Positions 24,521-36,407 of a DNA stretch of 64,000 nucleotides are shown piece after piece. The notes beneath the pieces are model-generated. The model was given only the letters and a program-made list of their open reading frames with translations, had not been told where the DNA came from and searched no databases. The translations under genes were made by a program, and so were the position numbers. This stretch comes from Artocarpus heterophyllus (Eukaryota; Streptophyta; Magnoliopsida; Rosales; Moraceae). Positions within the stretch are counted from its first letter, which is position 1. The number at the start of each line of letters is the position of its first letter. The stretch spans positions 14,446,034 to 14,510,033 of the forward strand of contig CM046348.1 of the NCBI GenBank assembly GCA_025403435.1. Reading direction: 5' to 3'.

Positions 24521-26202
24521 TGTGGCGGTTCAAGGTGGTGATGTGGTGGCTAGAGTTTTGAGGTATGGTGTTTATAGAGTTTTGAGGTGAGAAAATGGTG
24601 GAGGTGAAGAAGAGAATGGTGGTGGCTACAAAGCTTGAAAAACTTTGCATTGGATGAGATTTTGATGGTATGAGTTGCTTGGGGAAGGGGGGTGCATTAG
24701 CCTTCTACAAGGGTGATGAAAGGGGATATTTACAGAGAAAATAAAGTTTAGTTCAGTTGGGAGTCTTACACTTTGGGCATTTAGTTAGAGATAGTTCCAA
24801 GTCTGGTTTCACAAGAGCAGCTATAAGTGGCGACTTCCCGTCGTGGGAGGTTTTCCCTCCAGATTTGAATTTGATCTTCAGCACAAGACTGAGCGTGTCA
24901 GGAGCGCTAATGGTCAGCCGACCTAGGAGTGCTATTTCGGGTGACCTGCCATGGAATGTTCAAGCTGTGGGAGCTTTGCCTTGCTATTTCGAGCAAGGCT
25001 CGGACCTTGGATTGGGTCCCCCTCTAACCTGCCTTCGATTGAGGGGAAATTTGTCTCATGCGGCAGGAGTCAGATGACCCCACAATAGGGTTCCCTCGGG
25101 TGAGTTGCTAAGACTAGCGTGGTAGGTGAGCTGGTGCGATGAGTGACTCGACAGATAGGTGGGCCAAAGAGACAGACATGTCAGATGAGTAAAAAAAAGG
25201 GCTTTTTCTAGTGTTGGGCCTAACCTTCTAAATGAGCCTTTTGGCTCTATTTTGCTTCTAATTTCCTTCGTACCCATTTGATTCTAATTCTAATTAGACT
25301 TAAAACTTTCTAAGTAAGTTAAAGTCTAATTGGATAAAATGAAATAGGCACATTCACATTCTTTGGCCATCCAATCCATGACCCATTTAGAAGACCCCAC
25401 CTCGTGGCTTAGGTCCACATACTTTATCCTGAGCCATACTATGAGGCATGGGTCGGGCTTGTACCTTGCAAAAAAAGGGCATCAACAAAGTGTAAAGCTT
25501 AGTTTACAAAATTTCAATTCTAACAACACTTTTCTAAACCCCTAATAATTGTTTTTAACGAGGCAATATGGTATGTAAACACAACGAGGTGCAGTCTCCT
25601 TAGACGATCACTAACGTCACACAAGTTCTTTATTGACATTGTTCAAGTTCCCTATGCTTGTGGTCAACCTATTACGGGTTAAAGTCCGGACCTTTTATTA
25701 ATGAGAGCAATAATACGAAAGGAAAAAAAAAAGTAAACAAGAATACAGGGTGAGAATGGTATTAATCGATGACATACTATTGCAAAAAAAAGAAAAAGAA
25801 ATAGCTTCTATTTTTCTCATGAAACTTTTAAAGAAAAAATTATATATTATGTCACGTTTTTAAAAGTAATCCTACTACACTGATAGTTCTTTACATCACA
25901 TGTGAACGCTTTTAAAAGTCATCCTACTACGCTGTTATTTATTTACATTACGTGTGAAGTTACATGGCAGTCTCTTAAAATCCAGCAACAATGAAACGCA
26001 GTCGTGGCCTTGGGTCCTGTAGAAACAGCCTAGGCCCAATCAGGCCCAAACGACCCGCCCGTGAGCTCAGTCAAACGTCACAACTGGAGACCGGAGACTG
26101 GAGAGGAACCCTCTTGCTGCGAGTTGCAAACCTGCAATGGATACCTAAAATCTTTCGTCGAGTCCAAAAGTTCGTTTTCATCAGTTTGAGAGTTTTTTCC
26201 CA

Positions 26203-27727
26203 ATGGGGTACATACAAGAAGCTCGCGAGAATCACGTGAAGAAGAAAGTAGAAGAAGGTAACAACAAAAACCCACAAATCCTATGATTTTTTTTATTATC
26301 ATTTATTTGATGATTTTTTTTTTTTTGCCTCAAATCTTTTTCCTTCCATATCTATAGCTCTGCGGAGCAAAATGAAGCAGAAGGCGCTGAAGGAGTGCGA
26401 CCATTACGCCCTCAAATACGCGGAATGTGCCACGGGAAGGACCATATCCGTCGTTTGGCAGTGTCGCCAACAGGCAAAAGAGTTGAACAATTGCCTTCAC
26501 CAATAGTAAGTTTAGATTAGCCGATTGGGAAGTTGAATTCTTCTGTGTGTGTGTGCGTTTCTTTTTTTTTTTTTTTTTGTTAATATGATTATTGCTTTAC
26601 GTGAAAGACTTGCAAATGGGCATTGCAGAAATGATTGCAAATAGGAATGAGTAGCTTGTTATAGGTTGGGCATAGGAGACTTGTTAATGGATGTGCTCAA
26701 GTTCACCACATTTTGTCGTGTTTCTTTTAGTTTCCAGAATTATTGCTTGTTTGGTAGGAGGGAAAAGTGGGATGAGAGGGTTGAGGCGATCAGTGGAAGG
26801 ATTTGAGGACTCATGGTTTTTTGTTAGGAGTGAAAAGGGAAGGGAATGGATTGGGGAAGCGATCCTTCCAAAAAACTCCAAATATGAAGAGATTAGAGGA
26901 GTGAATTCATATCAAATGCAATAAGAGAAAGGTTGTACCCTTCTTCTCTGTTTTCCTTCCCCAGGTTATATATCGTTTCCTCAACCTATTTTCTTTCCTT
27001 CTTACCAAACACAGCCTTAGAGTTGAAGTGTACTGGATGATTTTCACAAGATATTGGTTGTTTTAACCTTTATGTTATAATGGGCATGTGGATTATCCTA
27101 TAGGCCACAATATAATTCTATTTGTGTTAGCTGGTTGGTCTGCTATCAGCTATCGTAAACTACTGCATGAACTCCTGAAAACGGCAGTTCTAGGATTTTT
27201 CATGACTTGGAAGTGAGACATTATTGAGTTCCAGGGTTGTGGCGTTTTGGACTATCGAAGACTGTTTATCAACGGATTGTACATTTGCTAGTTGAAAGTT
27301 GAAATGATGCCCAAGTTAAGTAGGTCATAAGTGAAGTGCAATAACTAGTGTATCTTTGGCTTCTAGGAGGTGGAAATAGGACTAGGCAGCAGAGTGGTGA
27401 TTATGATAGTATGATGTCATTATATGCTGTGGGGTTGAATTGTTCCTCATCTTATCGAAGTCTTTTTTCTCTTCTATGTCCTTCTTGACCTTGTCTAAGA
27501 CGAATTCAATCCACAAAAGAGACAATCCTAATTGAGTTCTTTAAGATGTTGGTTGTTATTATGCCAAGTTCAATCAAATAAACTAGAAAATGGTAAGTTA
27601 GAGCTAACCTCTTTACCATTAACTTGAGAGCTTCTGACAAATTGTTCTCAACTTTTGTAGCACGAATGATGCTGTCTTGGAGGAAATGAAGAGAGAGTAC
27701 ACGCTTCAACACGAGGCCAAAAGATGA
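26203..27727 (+). CDS. Twin-CX9C mitochondrial protein, CMC1 family
   Basis: Three exons: 26203-26257, 26358-26505 and 27661-27727 (89 aa), GT-AG and in phase. The protein starts MGYIQEARENHVKKKVEEAL and contains Cys32, Cys42, Cys54 and Cys64, i.e. two CX9C motifs (ECDHYALKYAEC and WQCRQQAKELNNC) of the CHCH hairpin. Such small proteins are imported into the mitochondrial intermembrane space by the Mia40/Erv1 disulfide relay. CMC1 in yeast and humans helps cytochrome c oxidase assembly and copper handling (family knowledge). The length matches the family. The neighbouring genes match Arabidopsis At5g16060, the Cmc1-like gene. Intron 2 is 1.16 kb and carries a MITE. Confidence 0.92.
26745..27015. 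mobile_element. MITE in CMC1-like intron 2, GTTTGGTAG ends
   Basis: Left end GCTTGTTTGGTAGGAGGGAA and right end CCTTCTTACCAAACACAGCC are inverted copies around about 270 bp. The right end resembles that of the 426-bp element at 42770-43195, so the two may be one family. It is non-coding. Confidence 0.7.
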
Positions 27728-28390
27728 TCCTAAGTATAAAACTCATTTTCTTTGGACATGTGCCAGTAATAGGCCTTAAGAATCTAAGATGCAAACTTGC
27801 AATCTGACATTATTCTTTCTTTGCATCTTTCTCATCATCTTTGGGCATAAATGAGGTGTAAACTGTCAAACATCAATGCAACTTGATGATATTGAATGGA
27901 ATTTTAGTGCAAACTATTAGTTCTGGCGCGATCATTTAATATGTATCATTGTTTTTTTTTTTTTTTTTTTTTTGCTGAATAAATTTATTATTGTATTTGT
28001 TAATGTAAGGTTAGAATCTGGTATTATTAAAATGCGTCACTTGAAATGTTCAATCCTGGTATGCACCTATTGAAGGTTGAAACTACATCACATGGACAAT
28101 GGTCAATGGGTGGAAACTGTTAAACAGTTAAAGAAACTCTTTTTACCTTCGGAAAAAATAAAGGTTGAATAGGATAGAGTTCAATTTATGAAAGGTCCCT
28201 TCCTTGAATAGTCTGTATGTTGAAGGTTATACCGCATTTAGTTGTCTATGTTAGTCCATCAGTTGAATAAATAGATGGAAAACAATAAATATTAGTAGCT
28301 TAAATTCTGTTCTAAATCGTTTTTTACAGTTTTTGTTTTATGTTTTAAGCCAAAAGAAGTAACAAGGTAAAAGCACGTTTGGTAAACTTG

Positions 28391-28627
28391 TTTTTGTTTT
28401 TATTTGTTCTTCTTAATTTTTATGTTTTGAAATCTTGTTTCTAAAATCAAGATTGTACTTGAGGTCGGGGTTGTGGCCCAGGTGTAGGCTTCCACCAACG
28501 GGGTGGCAGCCTTGTTTTTGATTTTATTTGTTCTTCTTAATTTTTATGTTTAAATATCTTATTTCTAAATTGAGACTTTAGTCAAGGTCGAGGTCGTGGC
28601 ACAGGTGCAGGCTGCCACCAATGGGGT
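28391..28627. repeat. Tandem duplication, about 122-bp unit
   Basis: Both units contain TATTTGTTCTTCTTAATTTT, then a GAGGTCG-G-GTTGTGGC block, then AGGTG(T/C)AGGCT-CCACCAA with GGGGT. The copies are moderately diverged. Confidence 0.75.
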
Positions 28628-29229
28628 CAGGTCAACCTCGATCCTAATCTTGACCCCAACAACCCCGGTCGTGACCTTGACTCTAATCTTATTTCCCAAA
28701 TTCTAATTATGTCTCAACATAATCCCTGACCTCTACCTCCAATATTGGCTTCCGAAAAAGAAAAATTACTAAAAAAGAGATTATCAAATCTATTTTTTCT
28801 AATATGATCGCTTTTATTAAAATAAACATAAAAAAAGCTAAAAATGAAAACAGAGGGCAGGTATATGGTGAGGGAGAGTCATTTGATCAAAATTTGATGG
28901 TAAAAGAACAAGGAGGAACACCAAATTAAAATATAAGCGTTTACATACAATTAAAGAAAATAAATTCAGATCTTAAAAAAAAAAAAACACACACACACAA
29001 AACAAACCAACCAACCTTGATCCCACACCGAAGCTCCATCGACCACCACCCATGTTGCTGGCAGCACCACCTTTTCCCTCATGCCTTTGAGCTTCCCACC
29101 TTCAATGTCGTCGGCCGTCGCAACTGACCGCCTCACCTCACAATTGTCGCTCCCCTTACATCATGGACGAACCAACCTGGCAGTCAGATCGGGAACCATG
29201 GTGAGGTTGTGACAGAATCTTGACCAGAT

Positions 29230-29620
29230 TTGTATTTTTCATGAGAAGCGTCGCGAGGGTTGCGTGTCACAGCTTCATGAGTGGTGGAACCTTGACCAAG
29301 GTGGGTTGTGCGTCGCAGCTTCATGAGGTGTGGTGGAATCTTGACCAAGGTGGGTGGAGGAGGGGTCAAAACCTCCGTCAAGAAGATCGCGTGTTGCGAC
29401 GTCGTAAGGGATGGCGGAATCTCAACCACAACGAAAGGGTGGCGGAGGGTAGTGACCCCATGGTGGTTGTCAATGAGATCTGAGAAGGTTGCGCTGTTTT
29501 ACATTGCTAGAGTTAAAAGAAGAACAAGATCTCAGAACAACGGTAGAATCTCGACCACAATGAGAGGGTGGCGTAATCTCAACAAAGGTGGGTGGTAGAC
29601 GGGTCGTGACCCCATGGTAG
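29230..29620. repeat. GC-rich degenerate tandem repeats
   Basis: Units like GCAGCTTCATGAG-TGGTGGAATCTTGACCAAGGTGGG (given in parts: CAGCTTCATGAG, GGAATCTTGACCAAGGTGGG) recur at about 60-bp spacing, followed by variants with CTCGACCACAA. They are probably internal repeats of a transposon. Confidence 0.6.
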
Positions 29621-29934
29621 TCGCCGGCGAAATTTGAGAACCCTAACGTGGATTTTTTAAGTATGCTCTTAGAATAATCAGGTGTGAGAAGTTTTATTTT
29701 TGCTTGGTAGGCCATTATCTTTTTTTACCATCCAATTTATATCAAAAGGTTTCAAATTATACTCCACTGGTGAGAGGAAAAAGGCCCCTCACCATAGACA
29801 TCATACGTCTTAAACTTAAAAGCCTTTCATTTTGTTTCTAGAACTTTGAATTAGTCCCGCTTTACCCATTCTAATCTAATTTTCAATAAAAACATACAAA
29901 AGGAAAGGGAATTACCTCATATTTGAGAGGATTA

Positions 29935-30030
29935 GTTTGAACTAATTACTTAAATACAACATAACATGTTAAAATTTTACACTGTAACAACTAAAAGTTT
30001 TTATTAAAATTAATTGTGCTAAACAAACTA
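29935..30030. mobile_element. MITE family copy 6, degenerate
   Basis: Contains AACATGTTAAAATTTTACAC, TGTAACAACTAAAAGTTT and a TGCTAAACAAAC end, the decayed pattern of the family. Confidence 0.45.
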
Positions 30031-30729
30031 TGTCTCACTTAATCTCTTCCTAAGACAAATGAAATATGGAACATCCGACCTTGCTAAGCTAGCCTTTTCC
30101 ATTCGTTTTTAATAGAATCCTAACAGAAGGTGTTTAATGAGCCCGGTTCAATATTCAAAGTGCAAGGTTTAGTTTTTTAAAGATCGTAGCACAAAGTGAA
30201 AATCTTATAGCACCGAGGGAGAACCGGGAAAAAATCACGGGACATACCACTAGCATTTATCATCTTTCTAGAATTGTCCTTCAAAACGACCCTGCCCTGC
30301 CTCAATGACCCGGCACAACGCCTCAGTCAATGTACAAATAAAAAAATTATATTAGTAGTCATTTTAGCCAACCTTTTTTTTTTTTTAATTTAGGGGCTTT
30401 ATTCAACATAGCACTCCTAAATTTGATAATCTTTCAACAAAAATGCTATTTATGGAGTGAAAAGAAACAGAAGTTCAAATCTAATTCTAATGAAAATAAG
30501 CACGGTTGACAACACCAGGGGAAACCATATTTAATGATACCACGTACAATGGCAAAACGAAAAAATTACTCGATCAGTGCCAAACATAGAAAAGCATATG
30601 CAAAATCTAAAATTTCTATAACAAAAATCCTCAACTCAACAACTGGCCTCTGTTACAAGCAAGGAAGGCAGCTCAAGGAAATTCATGGCACTCTAGAAAA
30701 CAAAACTAGAATCTCAACACGGGCAACAC

Positions 30730-33700
30730 TTAATTTGGCTTTCTCATATTACGCCCGGCGCGAATTACTTCGTCCACCAACAGTAATTGAGATGCAATTA
30801 CAGGCCTGCAAAAAGAGTTGCTCACGTTAACTGGCTTATAGGGTGAATCAAAGAAAACTACATGTATCTGAAGAAACAAGTCTAGGGTTAAAGAATGCTC
30901 CATCATCGCTACCAGAACAATTATTAAAAAACAAAGGAAAAAAGAGCACAATTGTTTAAGCATTGAGTTCCCATGTACCCTGAGTTTATAATTTGGCGCT
31001 TCACTGAGTAGTTGTCGAAAATACCCTCCATTTGAGGGTCAATAGGTTCTCCTGTGTTCTGGTTCAAACCCACAATGTTCCCTCTATCATGCTCTCCCTG
31101 AATGAACAGCCACACAATACCACAAAGTTCAGTTGTGATTATCTTTACTTGTTTCCCCCCCTTCAGAAAAGATAATGGAGCAGATAGTGAGTTTACTAAT
31201 CTTAACACCTACCGTAAGAGCAATGATCACATCTTGCGTGTCAAGACCAGAGTTCTCGGCAAGTGTCTTGGGTATCACAAGGAGGGCATCAGCGAAAGCT
31301 TCAACACCAAGTTGGGCCCGCTGTTCCAGGTTTTTAAACAAGACATAAGCAAAAAGATACTGTCAACATTTCTTTAGGCAGGAAAACGAAGAGTAATGTA
31401 GCTACCCCTTGAACAGTTTTTTTCACTTCATTTACTAGATATTGTCTAGCGGCAACTTCAAAAGCTCCAGCCCCCTGGAACACAAATGAACTTGGTGAAT
31501 ATTTTATTAAGTAGGATGAAAACATGCCTCAAAATATAAATAATAAATATGTAACTGAGACAATTGAAGGATGTCTTTATCAGGTCTTATTGGATTAGAA
31601 ACAACCTCAAAAAAAATATTCAGCTGTATGTTCTTTTATTAAATTCACGGCCTATCAGACTCCCTGCCTATGTCCACGGTAAGAATCATTATACAATTTG
31701 AATGGATTGCAGAAAAAGAGATGCAGGCACTTTGGCAGGTAAGGAATAGGGAACTTTAAAAATCAACATGATGATGTAATTTCAATATACCAACATGTAC
31801 AGGTTAAAAAAATCTATGCTCAAGAATACAAACCAAGATCACAGATTCATCTTCAATGGTATTTTTAACAGCCCTCAGCCCATCACGGACAGCATCCTTA
31901 ATTTGGGCAATTGTATGGTCATTAGGCCCTGCACCATTAAATTGGCCACAGGCTACTATATTACTATGGAGCTTACAAATGACAATAAAATAACACATAA
32001 AATAACCATGCCGGCATTACAGTACCATGATCATCAGTTAGAAATGAGCCAACCCATTTTTTGGTCAATAAATAAATAACGAATATTACGAATTCCCTCT
32101 AAACTATGTCACTTGTGTCAAAATACCGCCCCAAACTTTAAAACTTACTTGTTGTACCCCTTGAACTATAATACTACTATATTTCACCCCCTAAACTTTA
32201 AAACATGTTGTTTTTTCGACAAAATAATGCTTGTTATGCTTATGAAAAAGATAAATTTACTTGTTTACTCAAAACCCTTAAAGAACTAACATGAATTACG
32301 GTACGCTCTCCACTTTTCCCCCCTCTTTTTCTTGCTTTTGGCCAGATACCTAAAGATGCAATATACAAGAGTTTACAGCCCAATTAGTTCATTTAAAATG
32401 AAAAGGACATTCATATTAATCCCTAAGTATTATGCCTTATCTTAGATCAAGCAAAATTCAACAATTTCATCCCAAAAATAATACATTTCAGAGTTTGGGG
32501 AGCGAAACTGGAGAAACATTATGGTTCAGAGGGTACAATATATACATTTTAAAGTTCAGGAGGCATATTGATATAAGTAACATATTTCAAGAGGAATTTA
32601 AATAAATAAATAAATAAAGCCTACACTTCAGCAGTAAGGCTACAAAAACAGTACCTTTGATTAAGATTGTACAAGAATGAGGGTTCTTCACATTTTCTAC
32701 AAATGTATACTTATCTTCGCCAAGGACATGCTCATAGACAAGTCCGGCCCAACCAAGACAATCAGAAGTAAGATCATCCACAGAGTTTAAAGCTTCTCCT
32801 CCACAAGCCAAAACCAAACGTTCCATATTTCTCCTCTTTGCTCTTCGAAGGGCAATTATCTAAAATTCCACATCATTAGAAAATTACAAACAAGGGCTGA
32901 GCAAGATGCTATGCTTTAAAACATAATTTTTAACAGTATATTTCTTTGTTTGCTCATTCAGAATCACACCAATTGAGAATGACGATGTGCTAACAAAAGG
33001 CATTAAAAAAACTATGAGAAATCCAATTCTAGCACCTAAGACCATTAGATGAATTGACATGGAAAGGGAAGGAGAGAGGAAAGAACACGTAATTTCTCAG
33101 GAACCAAACATAAATTTAGGAAATTCAAGCTCCATGACTTACCCCTTCCCTTGCGAGAAGGTCCAATGATGGGGGATCAATTCCCTTTTGATTAATGACA
33201 ACAAAGTTATTGTCATTGCCAGAACAAACCTGTAAATGGTGAAACATAAAGCAAAATATAATAATACACGTCAGTGCCATATCAGAATATATCATGCATA
33301 CAGTGGAAATGATAAGATGAAGTAGAATTCAACCTTATTTTTCAGTTCAATGATTTTTCTAACTTTTTCATCAACTGAACGCCTTTCAGCTGTAACCATT
33401 GCCTCTCTCTGCTCAGCATTGGAGTAGAAAAAGCCAGCATTGATTTCACTGTGGGAAAACCATTAACTAATTTTTACTAATGCTCAAAAACTGAGAATTG
33501 GCCACCCTTTTTGTTTAGTAAAAAGATAACATAAAAAATAATATGTGCCAAAACATTGATATTGCAATTCCATTTAAAAATACAAAGTCTAATCTAAGAT
33601 ATAAACAAGTTCTACATTTCTAATGTCTACCTTTTCTCATACTCCAGCGATACATTCAATGTCATGATATAGCAATTCTCTGCACGACGCTTCATATCAG

Positions 33701-36407
33701 GGTGCCTAGAACCATGGTCAAGGACAAGACCCTCAACCTAGGAAACAAGATAAGCGAGCTAAGAAATTTCACATTACAACAAGGTACAGAAGGAACCCTA
33801 TCATATACAACATTGAATTCAATTATATTTACCAAAAATAAAAAACAAAAATCAGTGTCTTGGTGAGCCATGAAGAACAATGTAAGACTCTGTTGCATTT
33901 GCAGTTTTTGAGTAAAAGAAGCAGTTGAAGTAAAATAAAGCAAAATAAACATTCACATACCAAGCGAGTGTCAACGTCAAATTTATGACGCATATGCATA
34001 ATCTCTACCATAAACAAATCAATTGGTTCCTCGGGCTTGCGAATGCAAAGAAGCTGTCAATTTTTAAATAACGAGTTGTCACTCCTCAAGGATCAAAAAA
34101 TCTACCACAACTTGTAAATTGCATAGCAAATAACTAGAAGATTAGAACATAGATAACATTAAGGGATGTCGATTGCAATCATGGTTTAAAAAGGCATTCA
34201 AGGCATACGCCTCGAGGTGCGCCTCAGTTTGAGGCGCTCAATCAGCGCTTCAAGGCTTAAGCCTTGAATGGCTTGAACAAGGCTTACGCCTTTTTTCATT
34301 GAGGCGTGCGCCTTGAGGCGTGAGCCTCAAATTGAAGGCTATTTTGAGTCGGTTTTCAACCTAATCTTTTTTTCCCTTTTAAAGAAAGTCAACCCAATAC
34401 CAAAATCGGGCTTTAATCTGATCAAGATATGCAAATAGATTTTCAAACCCTAAGTCTACCATCTTCTTCATCATCTGCCTCCCTTCTTCATCATCGACTC
34501 TCTCTTCATCTTCAACCCATGCAACTTTCAAGCCCATTGCCCTATGAGTAGTGACCAGAGCCACGACCGACCGGCAACAGCCACCTCCAGATTTTGACCT
34601 CCTCAGCCCTCACTCCTTAGGTTTTTTTTTTTTTCCTTTATTTTTTACGTAGGCTGGGTTTTTTTTTCTTTTTTCCTTTTTATAGCTACTATAGTAATGT
34701 ATATTTTATAGAAATAGGCGTTATACAAAAGTTATAATATTATATAAAATGAAAGTTATATAAAGAGAGCAGTATGTAATTTTTTATTCATTTAGGCTTA
34801 TAGTTGTTTCATTTTCTCAAAAAAAAAAAAAAAAGTCATCTTGTGTGCTATAAAAGCCATGTAAGTATAACTATATAAGAAGAGCAGTAGCATCTATATT
34901 ATATTGTATGTGTTTTATGCACTTTCTTATTGTGTCTTATAGTTTTGTGATGAACTAAATAAATTTTATTCAACTTTCTAAATTTTTTATTTTACATTAG
35001 AGGCTTACGCCTCAATCCGCCTCGAGGCTTACGCCTCGCCTCAATTAGACAAAACGCCTTGGTTCCCGTTTTCGCCTTTTAAAACCTTGATTGCAATAAA
35101 GCACTTACTGCATTAACAACTATCTCAGTCAACTGATCTGCCAATTTTTCATAAAGCTGTTCAACCAAAAAAAAAAAGTCAATCAAATGGAAGAGACACG
35201 TATGCAAATAAAAGACAGATTGATTCATTGATATTTATCCAATAAAATTTAACTTATGTCCTAAAGAAAAGAAACCATTCCACCTTTGTTCTTAGGGTTG
35301 TTCTTGACACCATTTTTAGAATCTCCTTATCTGGCTCATCACCCATCACCACAGGAGTCTTAAATTTCTCAAGGAACTGGAGAGTTGCTCTCTTGGCAAT
35401 CTCAAAACCATCAACCAGGACACGCGGATGCATCCCTGTTAAAAGGTTCAATCAAAATACCTCAAAACACCACATTCATGGAGAAATCGTAAACAACAGA
35501 AACAACATCGTATCAGTGTCATTCTAGCTTTTCCGACCAATCGGTCAAGGACGAAACAAAGCTGCAACATTCCACATTGCCCTTGCTTCATTAATGCCAA
35601 ATCAAATTGCAAATGACATGATCCATTATGCTTTCCTGCTTACCTTCATCGATGTACCGCTCTGACTGCTTCATAAGCTCACCAATGAAGATCACAGTGG
35701 AAGTAGTGCCATCTCCACTAATGTCATCTTGAGCAACGGCCGTCCTTGCAATCATTATTGCTGTTGGATTTTGAATTTGCTGCAACCATTTCACACCAAA
35801 AAAAAAAAAGGTCAAAACGACTATCATAACAATTTTTTTTTTTTTTTGGGGGGAAAAAAAGGCCCACGAACAAAAGTAACCAAAATGCTAAAAATAACAA
35901 AACAGAAATCTCATTCCACGTTTGAATGAACCCACAAAACCCAGCTTCCAGATAGTCACATTTCTCTAATCAAAAACCAAAAACAACAGAAAAAAAAAAC
36001 TTGTTTATCCTATTGAGTGACATGTTTAACATATCAGCAACAAACAGAGCCAGAATCTAAAGATCTAGGTTTAAGGAGAGGGAAAAACGAAGAACTTTAC
36101 CATTTCTTTGAGAAGAGTGTTGCCATCTTTGGTGAGCTTGATATCTCCGGCTCCACCAACAAGCCTGGAAATCGGAAAAACACAAAAACGACAAAAAAAA
36201 AACTCAGATTCAGAAACGAAAAGAAAAACCAAAAGAAAATGAAAACAAAAACAAAAAAGTTCAGTTGCTTTACATCTTGATTGTGCCCTTGGGACCGAGA
36301 TTGCTCTTGAGGACGTCCTGTAAGCCCTTGGCGGCATTGATGTTCATGTGCAGAGCCGCCGATTTGTTGAGAACCTCTGCATTTGGGTTCAACACCCGCA
36401 ACGACAT
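30730..36407 (-). CDS. CCT6: T-complex protein 1 subunit zeta, CCT6
   Basis: Fifteen exons on the minus strand: 36274-36407, 36101-36164, 35644-35779, 35284-35435, 35109-35156, 33961-34053, 33631-33737, 33334-33448, 33143-33229, 32655-32859, 31834-31928, 31406-31474, 31213-31320, 30979-31097 and 30730-30805. They sum to 535 aa, the usual CCT6 length, with every junction GT-AG and in phase. Group II chaperonin signatures are present: [20 protein letters not shown], the nucleotide loop [11 protein letters not shown], and the C-terminal [13 protein letters not shown]. The N-terminus [22 protein letters not shown] is that of zeta. CCT is a 16-mer that folds actin, tubulin and other cytosolic proteins with ATP; zeta is one of eight paralogous ring subunits. 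In position it matches Arabidopsis At5g16070. Two introns hold transposon insertions. Confidence 0.97.
32090..32605. mobile_element. Foldback-type element in a CCT6 intron, long inverted repeats
   Basis: The left arm (ATTCCCTCTAAACTATGTCA, CAAAATACCGCCCCAAACTT, TTGTACCCCTTGAACTATAA) is matched inverted by the right arm (TTATGGTTCAGAGGGTACAA, TTAAAGTTCAGGAGGCATAT, TTTCAAGAGGAATTT). The arms are about 100-120 bp and enclose about 250 bp. The surrounding AAATAAATAAATAA repeats obscure any target duplication. Confidence 0.7.
34180..35088. mobile_element. Mutator-like non-autonomous element in a CCT6 intron
   Basis: A 909-bp insertion flanked by a perfect 9-bp duplication GATTGCAAT (34171-34179 and 35089-35097). 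Ends CATGGTTTAAAAAGGC and, inverted, AAGGTTTTAAAAGGCG. Near both ends are many short GCCTCAAGGC / GAGGCTTACGCC repeats that can pair. A 9-bp duplication suits Mutator-like elements (hAT would give 8). No transposase frame is seen. Confidence 0.85.

Larger units (their letters stand above)
23092..25487. mobile_element. LTR-like segment bounded by TGTTGAT and ATCAACA
   Basis: A GC-richer 2.4-kb block starts TGTTGATTAC and ends GGGCATCAACA, perfect 7-bp inverted termini of the retroviral LTR type. It holds internal tandem repeats, as many Gypsy LTRs do. However the 5 bp on either side (CACTA and AAGTG) do not match, so an LTR identity is only a suggestion. Confidence 0.3.
22878..26202. other. 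Intergenic region upstream of the CMC1-like gene
   Basis: Contains a (TA)n run near 22.97 kb, a MITE, GC-richer sequence with two kinds of tandem repeat, an LTR-like stretch, and about 200 bp of promoter and leader of the CMC1-like gene at its right end. No protein domain was recognised. Confidence 0.55.
27728..30729. other. Intergenic region between CMC1-like and CCT6, tail-to-tail
   Basis: The 3' flanks of both genes enclose tandemly duplicated and GC-rich repetitive DNA (28.4-29.7 kb) and a degenerate MITE near 29.95 kb. Open frames in the GC-rich part lack domains and come from repeat units. Confidence 0.55.

Noticed and set aside
23087..25492. Confident solo LTR call for 23092-25487
   Set aside because: Inverted TGTTGAT termini exist, but the flanking 5-mers differ, so it is listed only at low confidence.
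29184..29715. Overlapping frames in GC-rich tandem repeats
   Set aside because: The peptides mirror the DNA repeat unit; no conserved protein.
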